DNA of 64,000 nt from an uncultured Verrucomicrobia subdivision 3 bacterium (lineage in GTDB: Bacteria > Verrucomicrobiota > Verrucomicrobiia > Limisphaerales > UBA11358). Shown here in pieces: positions 35,577 to 44,807 of this stretch (the stretch's first letter is position 1; each line of letters opens with the position of its first letter). The DNA lies in the NCBI GenBank assembly GCA_903850425.1, contig CAINLR010000001.1, positions 1 to 64,000 on the forward strand, in the 5' to 3' direction. Made by a program: the position numbers and the translations under genes. The notes under the pieces were generated by a model that was not told the origin of the DNA, made no database searches, and saw only the letters and a program-made list of their open reading frames with translations.

Positions 35577-37760
35577 TTATTTGCGGGTCAGCGTTTCCGG
35601 AGTAGTTGATGCCGAGCTGGGCGGCAATGATTCCGGCGTCGTGCCGAGCGAACGGTTGGGCGTGTCGCCCATCTGCAATTCCAGTGTGCCGCCATTGGCG
35701 ATGTCGGTGTGGCGAAACCAGATTTGATTGAGCGGCTTGCCGTTTAGTTTCACGCTTTGAATATATTTGTTGTCCCGCGAATTGTTTTTGGCGATCACCG
35801 TGAACATCTTTCCATTTTCCAACCGGATGGTCACGCGATTGAACACCGGGCTGCCGAGGTCGTAGGCTGGCACACCGGGCGTGACGGGATAAAAGCCCAT
35901 CATCGAAAACACCACCCACGCCGTCATGCCGCCGCCGTCTTCATCGCCGGGAATGCCGTGGAGGTCATCGGTGTAAAACGCCGCCAGTAGGTTCCGAATC
36001 TGCTTCTGCGTTTTCCACGGTGCGCCGACGCGGTTGTAAAGATACGGCGTGCTGAAGCTCGGCTCGTTGGCCATGACGAACTGGCCGACCAAGCCGGTCG
36101 AGTCGGGGAACTTCGCCCAGAATTCATATTTGCTGCGGTCAAGGCCTTCGCGGAACAGTTGATCGAGTTTCGCCTCGGCTGCCTTGCGCCCGCCCATCAA
36201 CTCGAACAGACCGCCGAAGTCGTGCAGCACATCCCAGTTGTAAGTGTAGCCGTTGTTTTCGTCGTAGTAAGCGCGTCCGCCCGGCCCGCCGCCGAACTTG
36301 GGATCGAACGGCTCAATCCATTTTCCTTCGGCGTCCTTCGGCCACATGAAACCTTGCTTGGCATTCCAAACGTTTTTGTAAAAGCCGGCGCGCTTCAGGA
36401 AAAGATTGAAATCCGCGTCATGCTGGGTGGCCTTGGCCAGCTGGGCGATGCACCAGTCGTCGTAACTCGTGCCGAGCGTGACGGCCACCGACTGGCGGTT
36501 TTCGAAAGGATGCACCAGCGGCTCGGTTTCCTTGGCGTCGGGCCAGAGCGAGGGGAAGTAACCGTGTTCGGCGTAGAAATCGTCCAGCGCGCATTTCGGC
36601 CCGTTGCGCCAGGGCAGCAGCGTGGCTTCGAGGGAGTTTTTGCGCAGGCCTTCGTAGGCTTTTTCCACCTCAAAATTCCGGACGCCTTTGAACCACGCAT
36701 CGGCAAACCAGCCGGCCGCGTGATTGCCGTTCATGCAGGGGTTGTCGCCCCAAAGAATAGCGAAGGACGGCATCCAGCCGGATTGCTCATACATGCGGAC
36801 GTAGGATTGCAACTGGTCTCCCTCCATCGTGGGATTGAGCAACAGATGCAGCGGCTCAAGCGCGCGAAACGTGTCCCAAATCCAGTTGTCCACATAGAAC
36901 GGCCGGGCGTCCTCATGCACCTGATGATCATAGGCGCTGTAGTAGTGGCCGCCCTCGGTGATGTTGACCATGCGCTCGTAACAACGATAGAGCGAGGTGT
37001 AGAACACGTGGCGCTGTGCGTCCGTGCCACCCTCGACCTTTACCTGGCCGAGCGCTTTGTTCCAACGCATCTTCGCGGCGGCTTTGACCTGGTCGAAGCC
37101 CCGGTCGGGAATTTCGTTCTGCAAATTCTTTTTTGCTTGCTCGCCGCTGATGAACGAAATGCCGTAGCGGAACTCCAGCGCGCCCGTGCCGGCTTGCGCG
37201 ATCAACTTCTTCTTTTCGCCACCGCTCGCGGTGAATTTCACCGGCGCGCTGAACTCGCCATAGACAAACGCCTTCATGTCGCGAAAATGCTCTTCCCCTG
37301 TCACAGCGTTGTCGCCGACAGATTGCAATTCTCCGGGATACAAATTAGCCAGATGCACGGAAGCTTTGCCGTCCGGAAACGTAAAATGAAAATAGCCACA
37401 GCGTTCGGCGGGCGTAAACTCGGTGCGAATGAGCGAGTCATCAAAGCGCGTCGAGTAATAGTAGGGCGTCGTCACTTCCTGATCCCAGGCGGCAGGAGCG
37501 TCGCTCGCGCCGGGCATGATTGAAAACAATTCCCCATGCCGATGCGAAATGATGGTGAGCGGGAATGATTTTATCTGGTCATCCAACTGATCTTTCCGCA
37601 CGGGATAGACACGCACCATGCTGTTGGGCAGATGCACCGTCGGGCGCGTCGGTTCGAGCAGGATCCCGACGCCGCCTATGGTGGGGTCAACGTATTCCAC
37701 TTGGGCGGTGGCTGCGCCGCCGGCAAGCAGGATCGCGAGGAAGGAAGTTTTCAATTTCAT
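35577..37760 (-). CDS. GH92 family alpha-mannosidase (second copy)
   Basis: The 727-residue protein has a signal peptide ending near ATAQV. The N-terminal domain begins VEYVDPTIGGVG, a standard GH92 opening. The barrel carries WIWDTFRALEPLHLLLNP, SGWMPSFAILWGDNPCMNGNH and GDEDGGGMTAWVVFSMMGFYP, the family signatures. It is only distantly similar to the GH92 at 9115-11481, so the two may cut different mannose linkages. It lies downstream of the sulfatase pair and 151 bases upstream of the sensor kinase, all on one strand. Confidence 0.95.
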   Translation of the reverse strand: MKLKTSFLAILLAGGAATAQVEYVDPTIGGVGILLEPTRPTVHLPNSMVRVYPVRKDQLDDQIKSFPLTIISHRHGELFSIMPGASDAPAAWDQEVTTPYYYSTRFDDSLIRTEFTPAERCGYFHFTFPDGKASVHLANLYPGELQSVGDNAVTGEEHFRDMKAFVYGEFSAPVKFTASGGEKKKLIAQAGTGALEFRYGISFISGEQAKKNLQNEIPDRGFDQVKAAAKMRWNKALGQVKVEGGTDAQRHVFYTSLYRCYERMVNITEGGHYYSAYDHQVHEDARPFYVDNWIWDTFRALEPLHLLLNPTMEGDQLQSYVRMYEQSGWMPSFAILWGDNPCMNGNHAAGWFADAWFKGVRNFEVEKAYEGLRKNSLEATLLPWRNGPKCALDDFYAEHGYFPSLWPDAKETEPLVHPFENRQSVAVTLGTSYDDWCIAQLAKATQHDADFNLFLKRAGFYKNVWNAKQGFMWPKDAEGKWIEPFDPKFGGGPGGRAYYDENNGYTYNWDVLHDFGGLFELMGGRKAAEAKLDQLFREGLDRSKYEFWAKFPDSTGLVGQFVMANEPSFSTPYLYNRVGAPWKTQKQIRNLLAAFYTDDLHGIPGDEDGGGMTAWVVFSMMGFYPVTPGVPAYDLGSPVFNRVTIRLENGKMFTVIAKNNSRDNKYIQSVKLNGKPLNQIWFRHTDIANGGTLELQMGDTPNRSLGTTPESLPPSSASTTPETLTRK

Positions 37761-37830
37761 AAGTTTCTATTGGCAACGGTTCAAGTTTGTGAATTGTCAG
37801 CCACCACAGGCACGCGGCTTAGTCGGTTCC

Positions 37831-39381
37831 CTACGGCTGATGTTCCGGCGCCGGCCCGTTTGTGTTTATTTTCGGTAGTTTATCCAACAGCGATTTCAAG
37901 GACGCTATCAGTTTGGCATTCTCCGGATTCCTGGACAAATCGGCAGTTTCCTCCGGGTCTTTGGATTCGTCATAAAGTTCAATGCCTTTGCGGCCTTCAT
38001 CCCATTCCGTATAGCGCCAGCGATCCGTCCGCACGCTGCGGCCAATCAAGTTGTCCTTGCCGCGCGTGACCATCGTGAAGGCAAAGCCCCGGCCGGGCAG
38101 GGCCGGATTTTGCAGCAACGGCCAGAAGCTCTCTCCGGCCAAGGTTTGATTCTGCGGTGGCGGCACCGCGCAGCGATTAATAAGCGTGGGATACAGATCC
38201 ACCATTTCAACCGGCGCATCGCAAACCCGGTTGGCCGCCACTCCCGCTCCGGCCATGATGAATGGCACGCGGCAGCAGCGCTCAAAGACGGTGACCTTGT
38301 TCCACCATTCCCGCTCGCCGAGGTGATACCCGTTGTCGCCCATGAAAATGACGAGGGTGTTCGTCCAGAGGTTGCGCCGGTCCAGTTCCTGAAGCAGCCG
38401 CCCCACCTGTGTATCCATGAAGGTGGTGCAGGCATAATACGCGCGCATAAACTCCAGTTTATCTTCCTCGGAAAAGGCCCGAAACGCAGCCAGTTCGGCT
38501 CCTTGGGGAAGAGCCAGTGGCAGGCTCGCCGTCATGTCCTGGGGATCATGATATAACTTGAGCGAGGAAAGCGGATACAGGTCGAAATATTTTTTCGGCG
38601 TGATGAATGGATCATGCGGACGGTGAAAACCGGCGGCAATGAACCACGGTTTGCCACCCGCCTTGTCCATCGCGGCGATGGCGGCGCTCGCCGTTCCGTA
38701 GTCCGGCTCCAAATTGTCCGGGCCGGCGGTGGCCCCCCACTCACACCATTTCAGTTTTCCGCCAGTGAGATTACGGCCTTCAATGATTTTTGGCTCGCGT
38801 GAAAAGTCGTCATCGTGCGGCGAATTCGCGGCGGAATTTTCTTTCAATCGCCGATACGCCGCTGCGCCGCCCTGAGAAGGAACTTCGTGGGAGTCATCCC
38901 AGGAGTTCTTGGCGTCGCTCCAGCGCGCCTGTTCCGATGGATTTCTGCCGGCGGTGTGAAACACCTTGCCAAAGCCGGCGGTGTAGTAACCAGCCGCGCG
39001 GAGGCATTGGGGCAACGTCACCACATCCGGCAGGTTGTCGCGGAAACAGGTGCGATTATCCCATACCCGGGTTTGTTCCGGGCGCAGTCCGGTCAGAAAC
39101 GAGGACCGGCTCGGATTGCACACCGAGTATTGCACGTAAGCATGATCAAAGCGCACCCCCCGCGCCGCCAGGGAATCAATGTTGGGCGTCTTGATTTGAG
39201 GATTTCCGTAGCAGCCCACGCGATCCCGCAAATCGTCGGCGATGATCAATAGCACGTTCGGCCGGCCATGATAGTCGGCGGCTTTGGCCAGCAATGGCGC
39301 GAACAAGCAGCCGGCGAGGAGCAGCCGGGCTGCCAGTTTCATTTCCGACGAGTATAATTTGAGGTTCAATTGCATGCTCAT
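37831..39381 (-). CDS. Sulfatase, iduronate-2-sulfatase-like
   Basis: I start this 516-residue protein at ATG 39381-39379, because it overlaps the TGA of the upstream sulfatase by ATGA, a coupling start; the longer frame lies inside that gene. A signal peptide ends near LLAKA. PNVLLIIADDLRD carries the metal-binding Asp pair. VCNPSRSSFLTG is the formylglycine signature, with Cys88 the residue oxidised for activity. RVWDN and GKVFH are patterns of iduronate-2-sulfatases, and FMGDNGYHLGE completes the site. An activating formylglycine enzyme must come from elsewhere. It would remove sulfate esters from polysaccharide. Confidence 0.93.
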   Translation of the reverse strand: MSMQLNLKLYSSEMKLAARLLLAGCLFAPLLAKAADYHGRPNVLLIIADDLRDRVGCYGNPQIKTPNIDSLAARGVRFDHAYVQYSVCNPSRSSFLTGLRPEQTRVWDNRTCFRDNLPDVVTLPQCLRAAGYYTAGFGKVFHTAGRNPSEQARWSDAKNSWDDSHEVPSQGGAAAYRRLKENSAANSPHDDDFSREPKIIEGRNLTGGKLKWCEWGATAGPDNLEPDYGTASAAIAAMDKAGGKPWFIAAGFHRPHDPFITPKKYFDLYPLSSLKLYHDPQDMTASLPLALPQGAELAAFRAFSEEDKLEFMRAYYACTTFMDTQVGRLLQELDRRNLWTNTLVIFMGDNGYHLGEREWWNKVTVFERCCRVPFIMAGAGVAANRVCDAPVEMVDLYPTLINRCAVPPPQNQTLAGESFWPLLQNPALPGRGFAFTMVTRGKDNLIGRSVRTDRWRYTEWDEGRKGIELYDESKDPEETADLSRNPENAKLIASLKSLLDKLPKINTNGPAPEHQP

Positions 39382-40817
39382 TTTCCCTTCTCGACATGAA
39401 CTTCGGTTGATTCCGAATTTCGCTGGTTTGTAGCTGGCCTGTGGTTGGAATCGGCTGTTGAATTGGGCGGCTGCCACGAAACCTGGCCACCGAGTTGAAT
39501 CTGCTTCATCATGGCGCGCAAGAGTTGTTGAAAAATCTGGCGGTCTTTAGTTGCGAGATTGGTGGACTCCATCGGGTCGGCGTGGAGATTATAGAGTTCA
39601 AGTGGAGCAAATGGATTATCCTGCAAAAGCTTCCAATCGTCTCGACGGTAGGCGTCAATCGTCTTGCCGCCATAAGTTAAGCCCCCCTCCCGACGGACGA
39701 AGTAGAGATCGCGTTTAGGCGACGATTCATCCTTCCCCGTCAGTGCCGATAGGAAACTCAAACCATCAATTTGACTCGGCGGGTTTACGCCGACGACCTC
39801 GCAGACCGTGGCGAAAATGTCCATCGTCATGGTCATCCGTTCCGTGCTGCTGCCGGATTTGACGACGCCCGGCCAGCGGACGATGCCGGGCACGCGCAAT
39901 CCACCTTCATACATGTGCTGTTTGCCGCTACGCCAAGGGCCGTTATTGGCTTCATCTTCCAAGTTGCCACCGTTGTCGGAATTAAAAATAACCAGCGTGT
40001 TGGTGGTCAACCCGGTCCGGTCCAGCGTCTCCAGAACCTGGCCGATACCGTGATCGAGATGTTCAATCAAAGCGACCAGCTTGGCACGTTTTTCGGAAAG
40101 GTTCGGTTCGCGGCGCTTGACTTTTTCCAGCCAGTCGGCGGGCGGTTGAATCGGGCCATGCGGTGCCGTGTAGGCCAGATAAAGGAAAAACGGACCGCCG
40201 GTCTTGGCCTGCTGCTGGAGGTAATCACAAGCCCACCCGGTGAACACATCGGTGGCGTGGCCCGTGGGATTGATGGGTTGCCCGTTGAGCCGCAGGAAAT
40301 TTTGGCCGTGTCGCAGATGGGTCCAGTAATCGTCCATCATGTCATCCAGAAACCCGTGAAACAAATCAAAGCCGCGTTCGTTGGGCAGGTTGGGCGACTC
40401 CAGGCCGAGGTTCCATTTTCCGATCAACGCCGTGTGATAGCCGGCCGGCTTGAGCATTTGCGGCAATAGCCTGGCACCGGGCAAAAGGTAGCCCCACGAA
40501 TCTTCCGGCTCATCCCGAACCAAGCCGGGAACGCCCACACGATCCGGATAACATCCGGTCATCAGCGAAGCCCGGGACGGGGAACAGACGCAACTGTTGG
40601 CGAAAAAATTCTGAAACGTCATTCCCTCGCGGCAGAGACGGTCAATGTTGGGCGTTTGAATGTCGCGCGTTCCAAACGCGCTGTAATCACCGCGGCCCAG
40701 ATCGTCGGCCAGGATGATCAGGATGTTCGGCTTGGGTGCCTGCCCTTGCGCAAAACTGCGCCCCACTCCCAGAAGTAGAGCGATACAGATGGCCAGCGAG
40801 GCAGGAGCTTTCAACAT
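39378..40817 (-). CDS. Arylsulfatase-like sulfatase
   Basis: The 479-residue protein has a signal peptide ending near SFAQG. PNILIILADDLGRGD gives the metal ligands, and VCSPSRASLMTG is the formylglycine motif with Cys78. GKWNLG and FNSDNGGNLEDE are the later active-site segments. It belongs to the large family of arylsulfatase A/GALNS-like enzymes that remove sulfate esters from sugars. The stop overlaps the start of the next sulfatase by four bases, so the two are made together. It follows the GH71/99-like gene by 89 bases. Confidence 0.94.
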   Translation of the reverse strand: MLKAPASLAICIALLLGVGRSFAQGQAPKPNILIILADDLGRGDYSAFGTRDIQTPNIDRLCREGMTFQNFFANSCVCSPSRASLMTGCYPDRVGVPGLVRDEPEDSWGYLLPGARLLPQMLKPAGYHTALIGKWNLGLESPNLPNERGFDLFHGFLDDMMDDYWTHLRHGQNFLRLNGQPINPTGHATDVFTGWACDYLQQQAKTGGPFFLYLAYTAPHGPIQPPADWLEKVKRREPNLSEKRAKLVALIEHLDHGIGQVLETLDRTGLTTNTLVIFNSDNGGNLEDEANNGPWRSGKQHMYEGGLRVPGIVRWPGVVKSGSSTERMTMTMDIFATVCEVVGVNPPSQIDGLSFLSALTGKDESSPKRDLYFVRREGGLTYGGKTIDAYRRDDWKLLQDNPFAPLELYNLHADPMESTNLATKDRQIFQQLLRAMMKQIQLGGQVSWQPPNSTADSNHRPATNQRNSESTEVHVEKGK

Positions 40818-40906
40818 TTATTTTCAATCAGTGCCGCTGGTTTCAACATGTGCGTGAACTTGCCAAACCACGCCAGCCAGCACAACCAGAGTCAGGAAAA
40901 GTTGTA

Positions 40907-42217
40907 TCATCGTTTGGCTGGTTTGACCAGTTTGTGACTGGTGTTTTGGTAAAGCTCTTTATCAGCGGCAACTTCGCCTCGCAAGATTTTTCCGGCCTGT
41001 CCCGTGAGCCAGAGGTAATGGTCACTGGGCAAGTCTTCGTAAGCCAGGAATTTTGCCGGTGGCTGATTCTCCGGCGGTTTGCTCGTGCATTTGAAAATGG
41101 CCGTGCCTTCGTCCATCTCGTCGAACATGGCGACATAAATCATTTTTGCTCCAGATTGAATGGCCGTCGTCATCAGCCCCCAATAGAAACGCCCCTTTAA
41201 CCGGGGAATGGCATCAAAAGGATCGCGGTGCTTGGACAAATTATACCAACTGAATCCGGGATAAACGCACGGAACATAATCCAATTTGAGCGCCGAACAC
41301 CATGCCCGATCCGCTGCGACTTCCGCCCCATAGCGATTCATCTCACCATACAAGGACGCGGAAAAACGTCCGACCATCCAAGGCATGATAACATCCGCCT
41401 TGGCCATGATTTCATGCAAGTAAGGGTCTGGAATTGTATCCGCCCGCAAATCACGGAAATAGCAGGGCACGCCGAGCATCACGCTGCACCCACCGTATTC
41501 TGGATCGTTCTTGAGAAAGTCGAGGAGCTTTTCGAGGCCGATGTCGTGGATGTTGTAGGGCCGGTCAGGGAAACCGATGCCCCAGATGGTGACGAGCGGT
41601 TTGCCGCGGTGATAGAGATATGACTGATTCGTGCCCTGCGAAGTAAGCTTAAGTTCATCCACCAGTTCCTTCCAATCTTGAATCAGCGATGAGCAGTCTT
41701 CGCCGGGCTTCAGACCGGAGAGGTCATACATCACGGCAATGGCGCGCTCGTATTTTTGCGCCGCCTTCAGCGCGTGCCCCAAAATCACCCGGCCGTCGGC
41801 GCGACTTTTTTTCGTGCGCGTCACATCGAAGAATCGCTGCATGAACACGCCGTCAATGCCGTATTGCTGCATCCATTGGAAGTGCAAATCCACCGTGCTC
41901 TCATCCCAGGAACTGAACACCCGCGCCGGCGAATCGTCTTCCCCATTGAAGCCAGTGGGGTAAGTCTTTTTGTATTCAGAAACATCTGGCCATAGTTCAA
42001 CCGTGCAGCTGTTCGAATCGAAATTTCCCCTTCCATAATGAACCCAACCCCGTCCCGCGCCATCACCTTCGGCCCGAAACCAGCCTTGGTAACCGCACAT
42101 GATGCGGCCTTCGTAGGAAGGAACGCGCGAGGCAGGCGAATGCTTCGTCCCGGCGTAAGCCGTTGGCAAAGGCCAAACCGACAGCGCGAGTAGCACGCAG
42201 ATTGAGTTTATTTTCAT
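40907..42217 (-). CDS. GH71/99-like glycoside hydrolase
   Basis: The 436-residue secreted protein has a signal peptide ending near TAYAG. It opens MCGYQGWFRAEGDG and carries YGIDGVFMQRFF, VMYDLSGL, and FDEMDEGTAIFK near residue 370, a strand end with acid residues. These are the marks of the GH71/GH99-like proteins common in Verrucomicrobia and Bacteroidetes. GH99 members are endo-alpha-mannosidases, so this enzyme may cut alpha-mannan internally, feeding GH92 enzymes. It lies between a permease remnant 14 bases upstream and the first of two coupled sulfatases. Confidence 0.85.
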   Translation of the reverse strand: MKINSICVLLALSVWPLPTAYAGTKHSPASRVPSYEGRIMCGYQGWFRAEGDGAGRGWVHYGRGNFDSNSCTVELWPDVSEYKKTYPTGFNGEDDSPARVFSSWDESTVDLHFQWMQQYGIDGVFMQRFFDVTRTKKSRADGRVILGHALKAAQKYERAIAVMYDLSGLKPGEDCSSLIQDWKELVDELKLTSQGTNQSYLYHRGKPLVTIWGIGFPDRPYNIHDIGLEKLLDFLKNDPEYGGCSVMLGVPCYFRDLRADTIPDPYLHEIMAKADVIMPWMVGRFSASLYGEMNRYGAEVAADRAWCSALKLDYVPCVYPGFSWYNLSKHRDPFDAIPRLKGRFYWGLMTTAIQSGAKMIYVAMFDEMDEGTAIFKCTSKPPENQPPAKFLAYEDLPSDHYLWLTGQAGKILRGEVAADKELYQNTSHKLVKPAKR

Positions 42218-42230
42218 AGCGAGAATTCAG

Positions 42231-42416
42231 CTAAGTGCCTTCGGTGAACGCGCCGGCGGCCCGGGCCTCGATCAGTTTGACCAGTTCGTTGAACCAGGTC
42301 ATAAAGCCCCACAGACAAAATAGTGCGCGCATGATTGCGAACAGCCCGAGATAGGTTTGGCCGTTGCCCGAGGTTGCAGGCTCGGGCATGGCCGAAGCCG
42401 ATGGAATGGATAGCAT
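42231..42416 (-). pseudogene. N-terminal remnant of a fucose-permease-like MFS transporter
   Basis: The 61-codon frame reads a polar leader, then NGQTYLGLFAIMRALFCLWGF and MTWFNEL before losing homology and stopping. This matches the start of FHS-family sugar permeases (FucP-like), where YxGLFxxxTSLFFLWGFxTxLND opens the first membrane helix. Eleven further helices are missing. The remnant ends 13 bases before the GH71/99-like gene start, so a deletion probably joined the two. It suggests the island once imported a deoxyhexose such as fucose. Confidence 0.55.
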
Positions 42417-42488
42417 AAATAAATTACCAACTCACGCCACTCATGTTGGCGCACTCTTGAATTAAGCCTGAATTACCAATTTTAAGCC

Positions 42489-42508
42489 ATTCCCCTAAAA
42501 CGGGGATG
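42489..42508. promoter_or_regulatory. 20-bp palindromic motif, copy 2 (ATTCCCCTAAAACGGGGATG)
   Basis: TCCCC (42491-42495) is inverted as GGGGA (42502-42506) around TAAAAC. It lies about 75 bases upstream of the permease remnant and about 270 upstream of the GH71/99-like start, in the 600-base gap after the sulfatase at 42817. Fourteen of its 20 bases are shared with copies 1 and 3. Confidence 0.6.
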
Positions 42509-42547
42509 TCCGGCAGCCGTCGGACGTGTTCAAAACCAATTAACACA

Positions 42548-42603
42548 GCGAGCCACCGATTGAGACGGGGAATTGTTTGGCTGCGGAAGGATAAACCCGC
42601 ACT
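42548..42603. repeat. Dispersed intergenic repeat, copy 1
   Basis: This stretch (GCGAGCCACCGATTGAGAC and onward) matches 60952-61007 at most positions, with one or two single-base gaps and a few substitutions. Both lie in intergenic DNA. It is one copy of a dispersed repeat family and has no coding frame. Confidence 0.7.
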
Positions 42604-42705
42604 GAATACTTTGCCGGGCAACTTCTCAGCTGGCCACGAAGTTGGGAGATGTCACTGCGAAGGCCGCTGAGGAAAGCAAAGCAAAACAGTTTTTCCCTAC
42701 TCTAC

Positions 42706-42737
42706 GGCTCTGCGGCTCTGCGGCTCTGCGGCTCTGC
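42706..42737. repeat. 8-bp tandem repeat, four copies
   Basis: GGCTCTGC is repeated four times without change in intergenic DNA upstream of the 42217 gene group and just after the sulfatase stop at 42817. It is a short microsatellite whose copy number could vary; no gene lies over it. Confidence 0.9.
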
Positions 42738-42816
42738 GTTTCGCCGAGTTTGGCAAACCACCCGATGAACAGGGATTTTCCAATCCACGATCGGTCGCGC
42801 CAGCTTCAAAAGTCGG

Positions 42817-44418
42817 TTACTCGCCTTCCTTTAATTGGCGGGCACCGTCAGCCCGGACTTGGTTCAAAACTGGCCGGGCTTTGACGGCTTCCAGATGCGG
42901 TGATTTCACGCTGGTCAACCATTCGACCAAGAGTTCCTTCATCCGCGCGGCCTCGGCGCGGTGTTTCACCCGGTCAGGGTTCCGACCAATGAGATTGCTC
43001 ACTTCCTGCGGATCGTTCTTCAGATCGTAGAGGGCATCCAACGATGACGCGTCCGCTGTTTGCCCGGAGATATACTTCCAGCGGCCATCGAAAACCATGA
43101 AGCCCGGCACGGTCTGACTGTTCCACTCCGAGACCACCACCCGGTCTGTCCCGCCTTCCCTGCCTTCAATGAAGGGGCGCAGGCTATTGCCTTCGGACGC
43201 CTTCCCGGCTTGGCCGCAGTAGTCAAGGATGGTGGGGAAAAGATCGAGATGCGAAGCGGGTGTCTGGATGACCGCGCCAGCCGGGATAATGCCGGGCAAA
43301 CGCAGCAACAGTGGCACATGCACCGAGCCTTCGTAGAAAATGTTTTTGCTGTGCATCCCATGGTCGCCCAGCATTTCGCCGTGGTCGCTGGTGAAAATCA
43401 CCAAGGTGTTGTCCGCGAGACCAAGTTCGTCGAGGCGATGGAGAATTTTGCCGACCCATTCATCCACCTCGGCGACCATCCCGTAGTAGATGGAAGTCAT
43501 CTGCCGGATATTTGTGGGATTGCGATACGCCCCGCCTTCCTCCCGCTTGTTCGGTGGATAAGGCGAGTTGGTGCGGGGATCATTGATGCTGATTGGCACC
43601 GGAATGCTTTCGGGTGGATACAGGCTGTAGTAAGGCTCGGCTACCATCATGGGCGGATGGGGCGGGTCAAGTGAGATGGTGAGCGTAAAAGGACCACCCT
43701 TGAGCCGGTCCAGCGCAGCCAACCCTGCTTCTGCAGTAAAAGCCGTAAGGCTATACTCCGGGGGCGTCTCCAGTCGGCCATAGGCTTCGCCTTCCGAAGA
43801 CTTCGCGGAATTGGTCTGGTGATAATTGGCATCCAACGGAATCGGGTGGTAAACCCCGAATCGCTGGAGCAGTTCACCGGGCTGCAAGGGTCGCTTCGGC
43901 ACATGTTCTGCGAGATAGGCTTTATACGCATCAGCCTCGGACATGGCCGACTTGCAGCCGGTCGGTCGCGGGCCATTGAGCCAGCGCACCGGTTGCGTGT
44001 AATCCATCGCCAGTTTGTAAGGGCTGTGAAACTTGCCGTGGTATTCGCCCTGATAACCATTGCGCAGCAGGATCTGATCAAAGGATAGATAAGCCGGCTC
44101 ATTTTCCAAGCTAACATCGGTATTATTCAAAACGTGATTGGATTCGATGCTGTGCCCGGTGAGAATGGCCGTGCGCGCCGGCACGCAGACGGGACAAGCG
44201 GAATAGAAGTTCGCGAACCGCGCCCCCTGCCGCGCGAGCTTATCGAGATTGGGCGTCTTGAGCACTGTGTTGCCGGCGCAACTCATGGCGTCCCAGCGTT
44301 GCTGATCGGTCATGATGAAGAGCAGATTGATCGGACGGTTAGCGTTCGCAGCCAAGGCAGTGTGCAGTGGTGCCAATAAGTGCGGGACAATGAGCCATAG
44401 GGTGATGAAAGATTTCAT
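42817..44418 (-). CDS. Sulfatase with CVPAR formylglycine motif
   Basis: The 533-residue protein has a signal peptide ending near ALAAN. INLLFIMTDQQRWDAMS supplies metal-binding Asp, and CVPARTAILTG is the activation motif with Cys78; CxPxR with Ala in place of Ser is common in this branch. Later segments VIFTSDHGEMLGDHGM complete the metal site. It is of the sulfatase S1 type, in a branch close to choline-sulfatase and heparan-type enzymes. Length is normal. It follows a broken GH71/99-like fragment on the same strand and ends before a 600-base decayed gap. Confidence 0.93.
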   Translation of the reverse strand: MKSFITLWLIVPHLLAPLHTALAANANRPINLLFIMTDQQRWDAMSCAGNTVLKTPNLDKLARQGARFANFYSACPVCVPARTAILTGHSIESNHVLNNTDVSLENEPAYLSFDQILLRNGYQGEYHGKFHSPYKLAMDYTQPVRWLNGPRPTGCKSAMSEADAYKAYLAEHVPKRPLQPGELLQRFGVYHPIPLDANYHQTNSAKSSEGEAYGRLETPPEYSLTAFTAEAGLAALDRLKGGPFTLTISLDPPHPPMMVAEPYYSLYPPESIPVPISINDPRTNSPYPPNKREEGGAYRNPTNIRQMTSIYYGMVAEVDEWVGKILHRLDELGLADNTLVIFTSDHGEMLGDHGMHSKNIFYEGSVHVPLLLRLPGIIPAGAVIQTPASHLDLFPTILDYCGQAGKASEGNSLRPFIEGREGGTDRVVVSEWNSQTVPGFMVFDGRWKYISGQTADASSLDALYDLKNDPQEVSNLIGRNPDRVKHRAEAARMKELLVEWLTSVKSPHLEAVKARPVLNQVRADGARQLKEGE

Positions 44419-44429
44419 AGTGGCGACGG

Positions 44430-44801
44430 TTACTTTTCAGGAAGTGCGCTTGGGTAGCAAATCTTGCAACGACAACTGTCCGCGCAACAGCCGCGCGCCT
44501 TCGCTGGGGAGCCAGAGGCAATGGTCGCTGGGCAGCCATCATCTGTCACGAACGGATCGGCACCGCCGGGTGGTTGGTTGGAGCATTTGGAGATGGCCGT
44601 GCCTTCAGCTATTTCATCGAACCTCGCCACGTAAACCATCCCGGCACCCGCGCGTTTGGCGGCGACAAGTTGCGACCAGAGAAACTTGCCCTTCAGCTGC
44701 GTAATCTGATTCAGCGGCGAGGCAGATTTCAGATTATGCCAACTCGACCTCGGAAAGGCAACCGGCAGACAATCAAGGGAGTGTTCGCGGCACCAGATCA
44801 T
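44430..44801 (-). pseudogene. Truncated, frameshifted GH71/99-like remnant
   Basis: Only the C-terminal third remains. Pieces match the intact protein at 40907-42217: MIWCREHSLDCLPVAFPRSSW against WCSALKLDYVPCVYPGFSW, QLKGKFLWSQL against RLKGRFYWGL, and MVYVARFDEIAEGTAISKC against MIYVAMFDEMDEGTAIFKC. After GGADPF the main frame loses similarity, while another frame reads LPSDHCLWLPSEGARLLRGQ, matching LPSDHYLWLTGQAGKILRGE. So there is a frameshift. The 5' end abuts the metallophosphoesterase stop with only six bases between. Confidence 0.88.
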
Positions 44802-44807
44802 ATCGGG

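Noticed and set aside
35518-35919. Frame overlapping the end of the second GH92 gene
   Set aside because: It lies in another frame of the GH92 coding sequence and only mirrors its composition.
42424-42621. 65-codon frame upstream of the permease remnant
   Set aside because: It overlaps the 20-bp motif and the dispersed repeat, and its translation has no recognisable feature.
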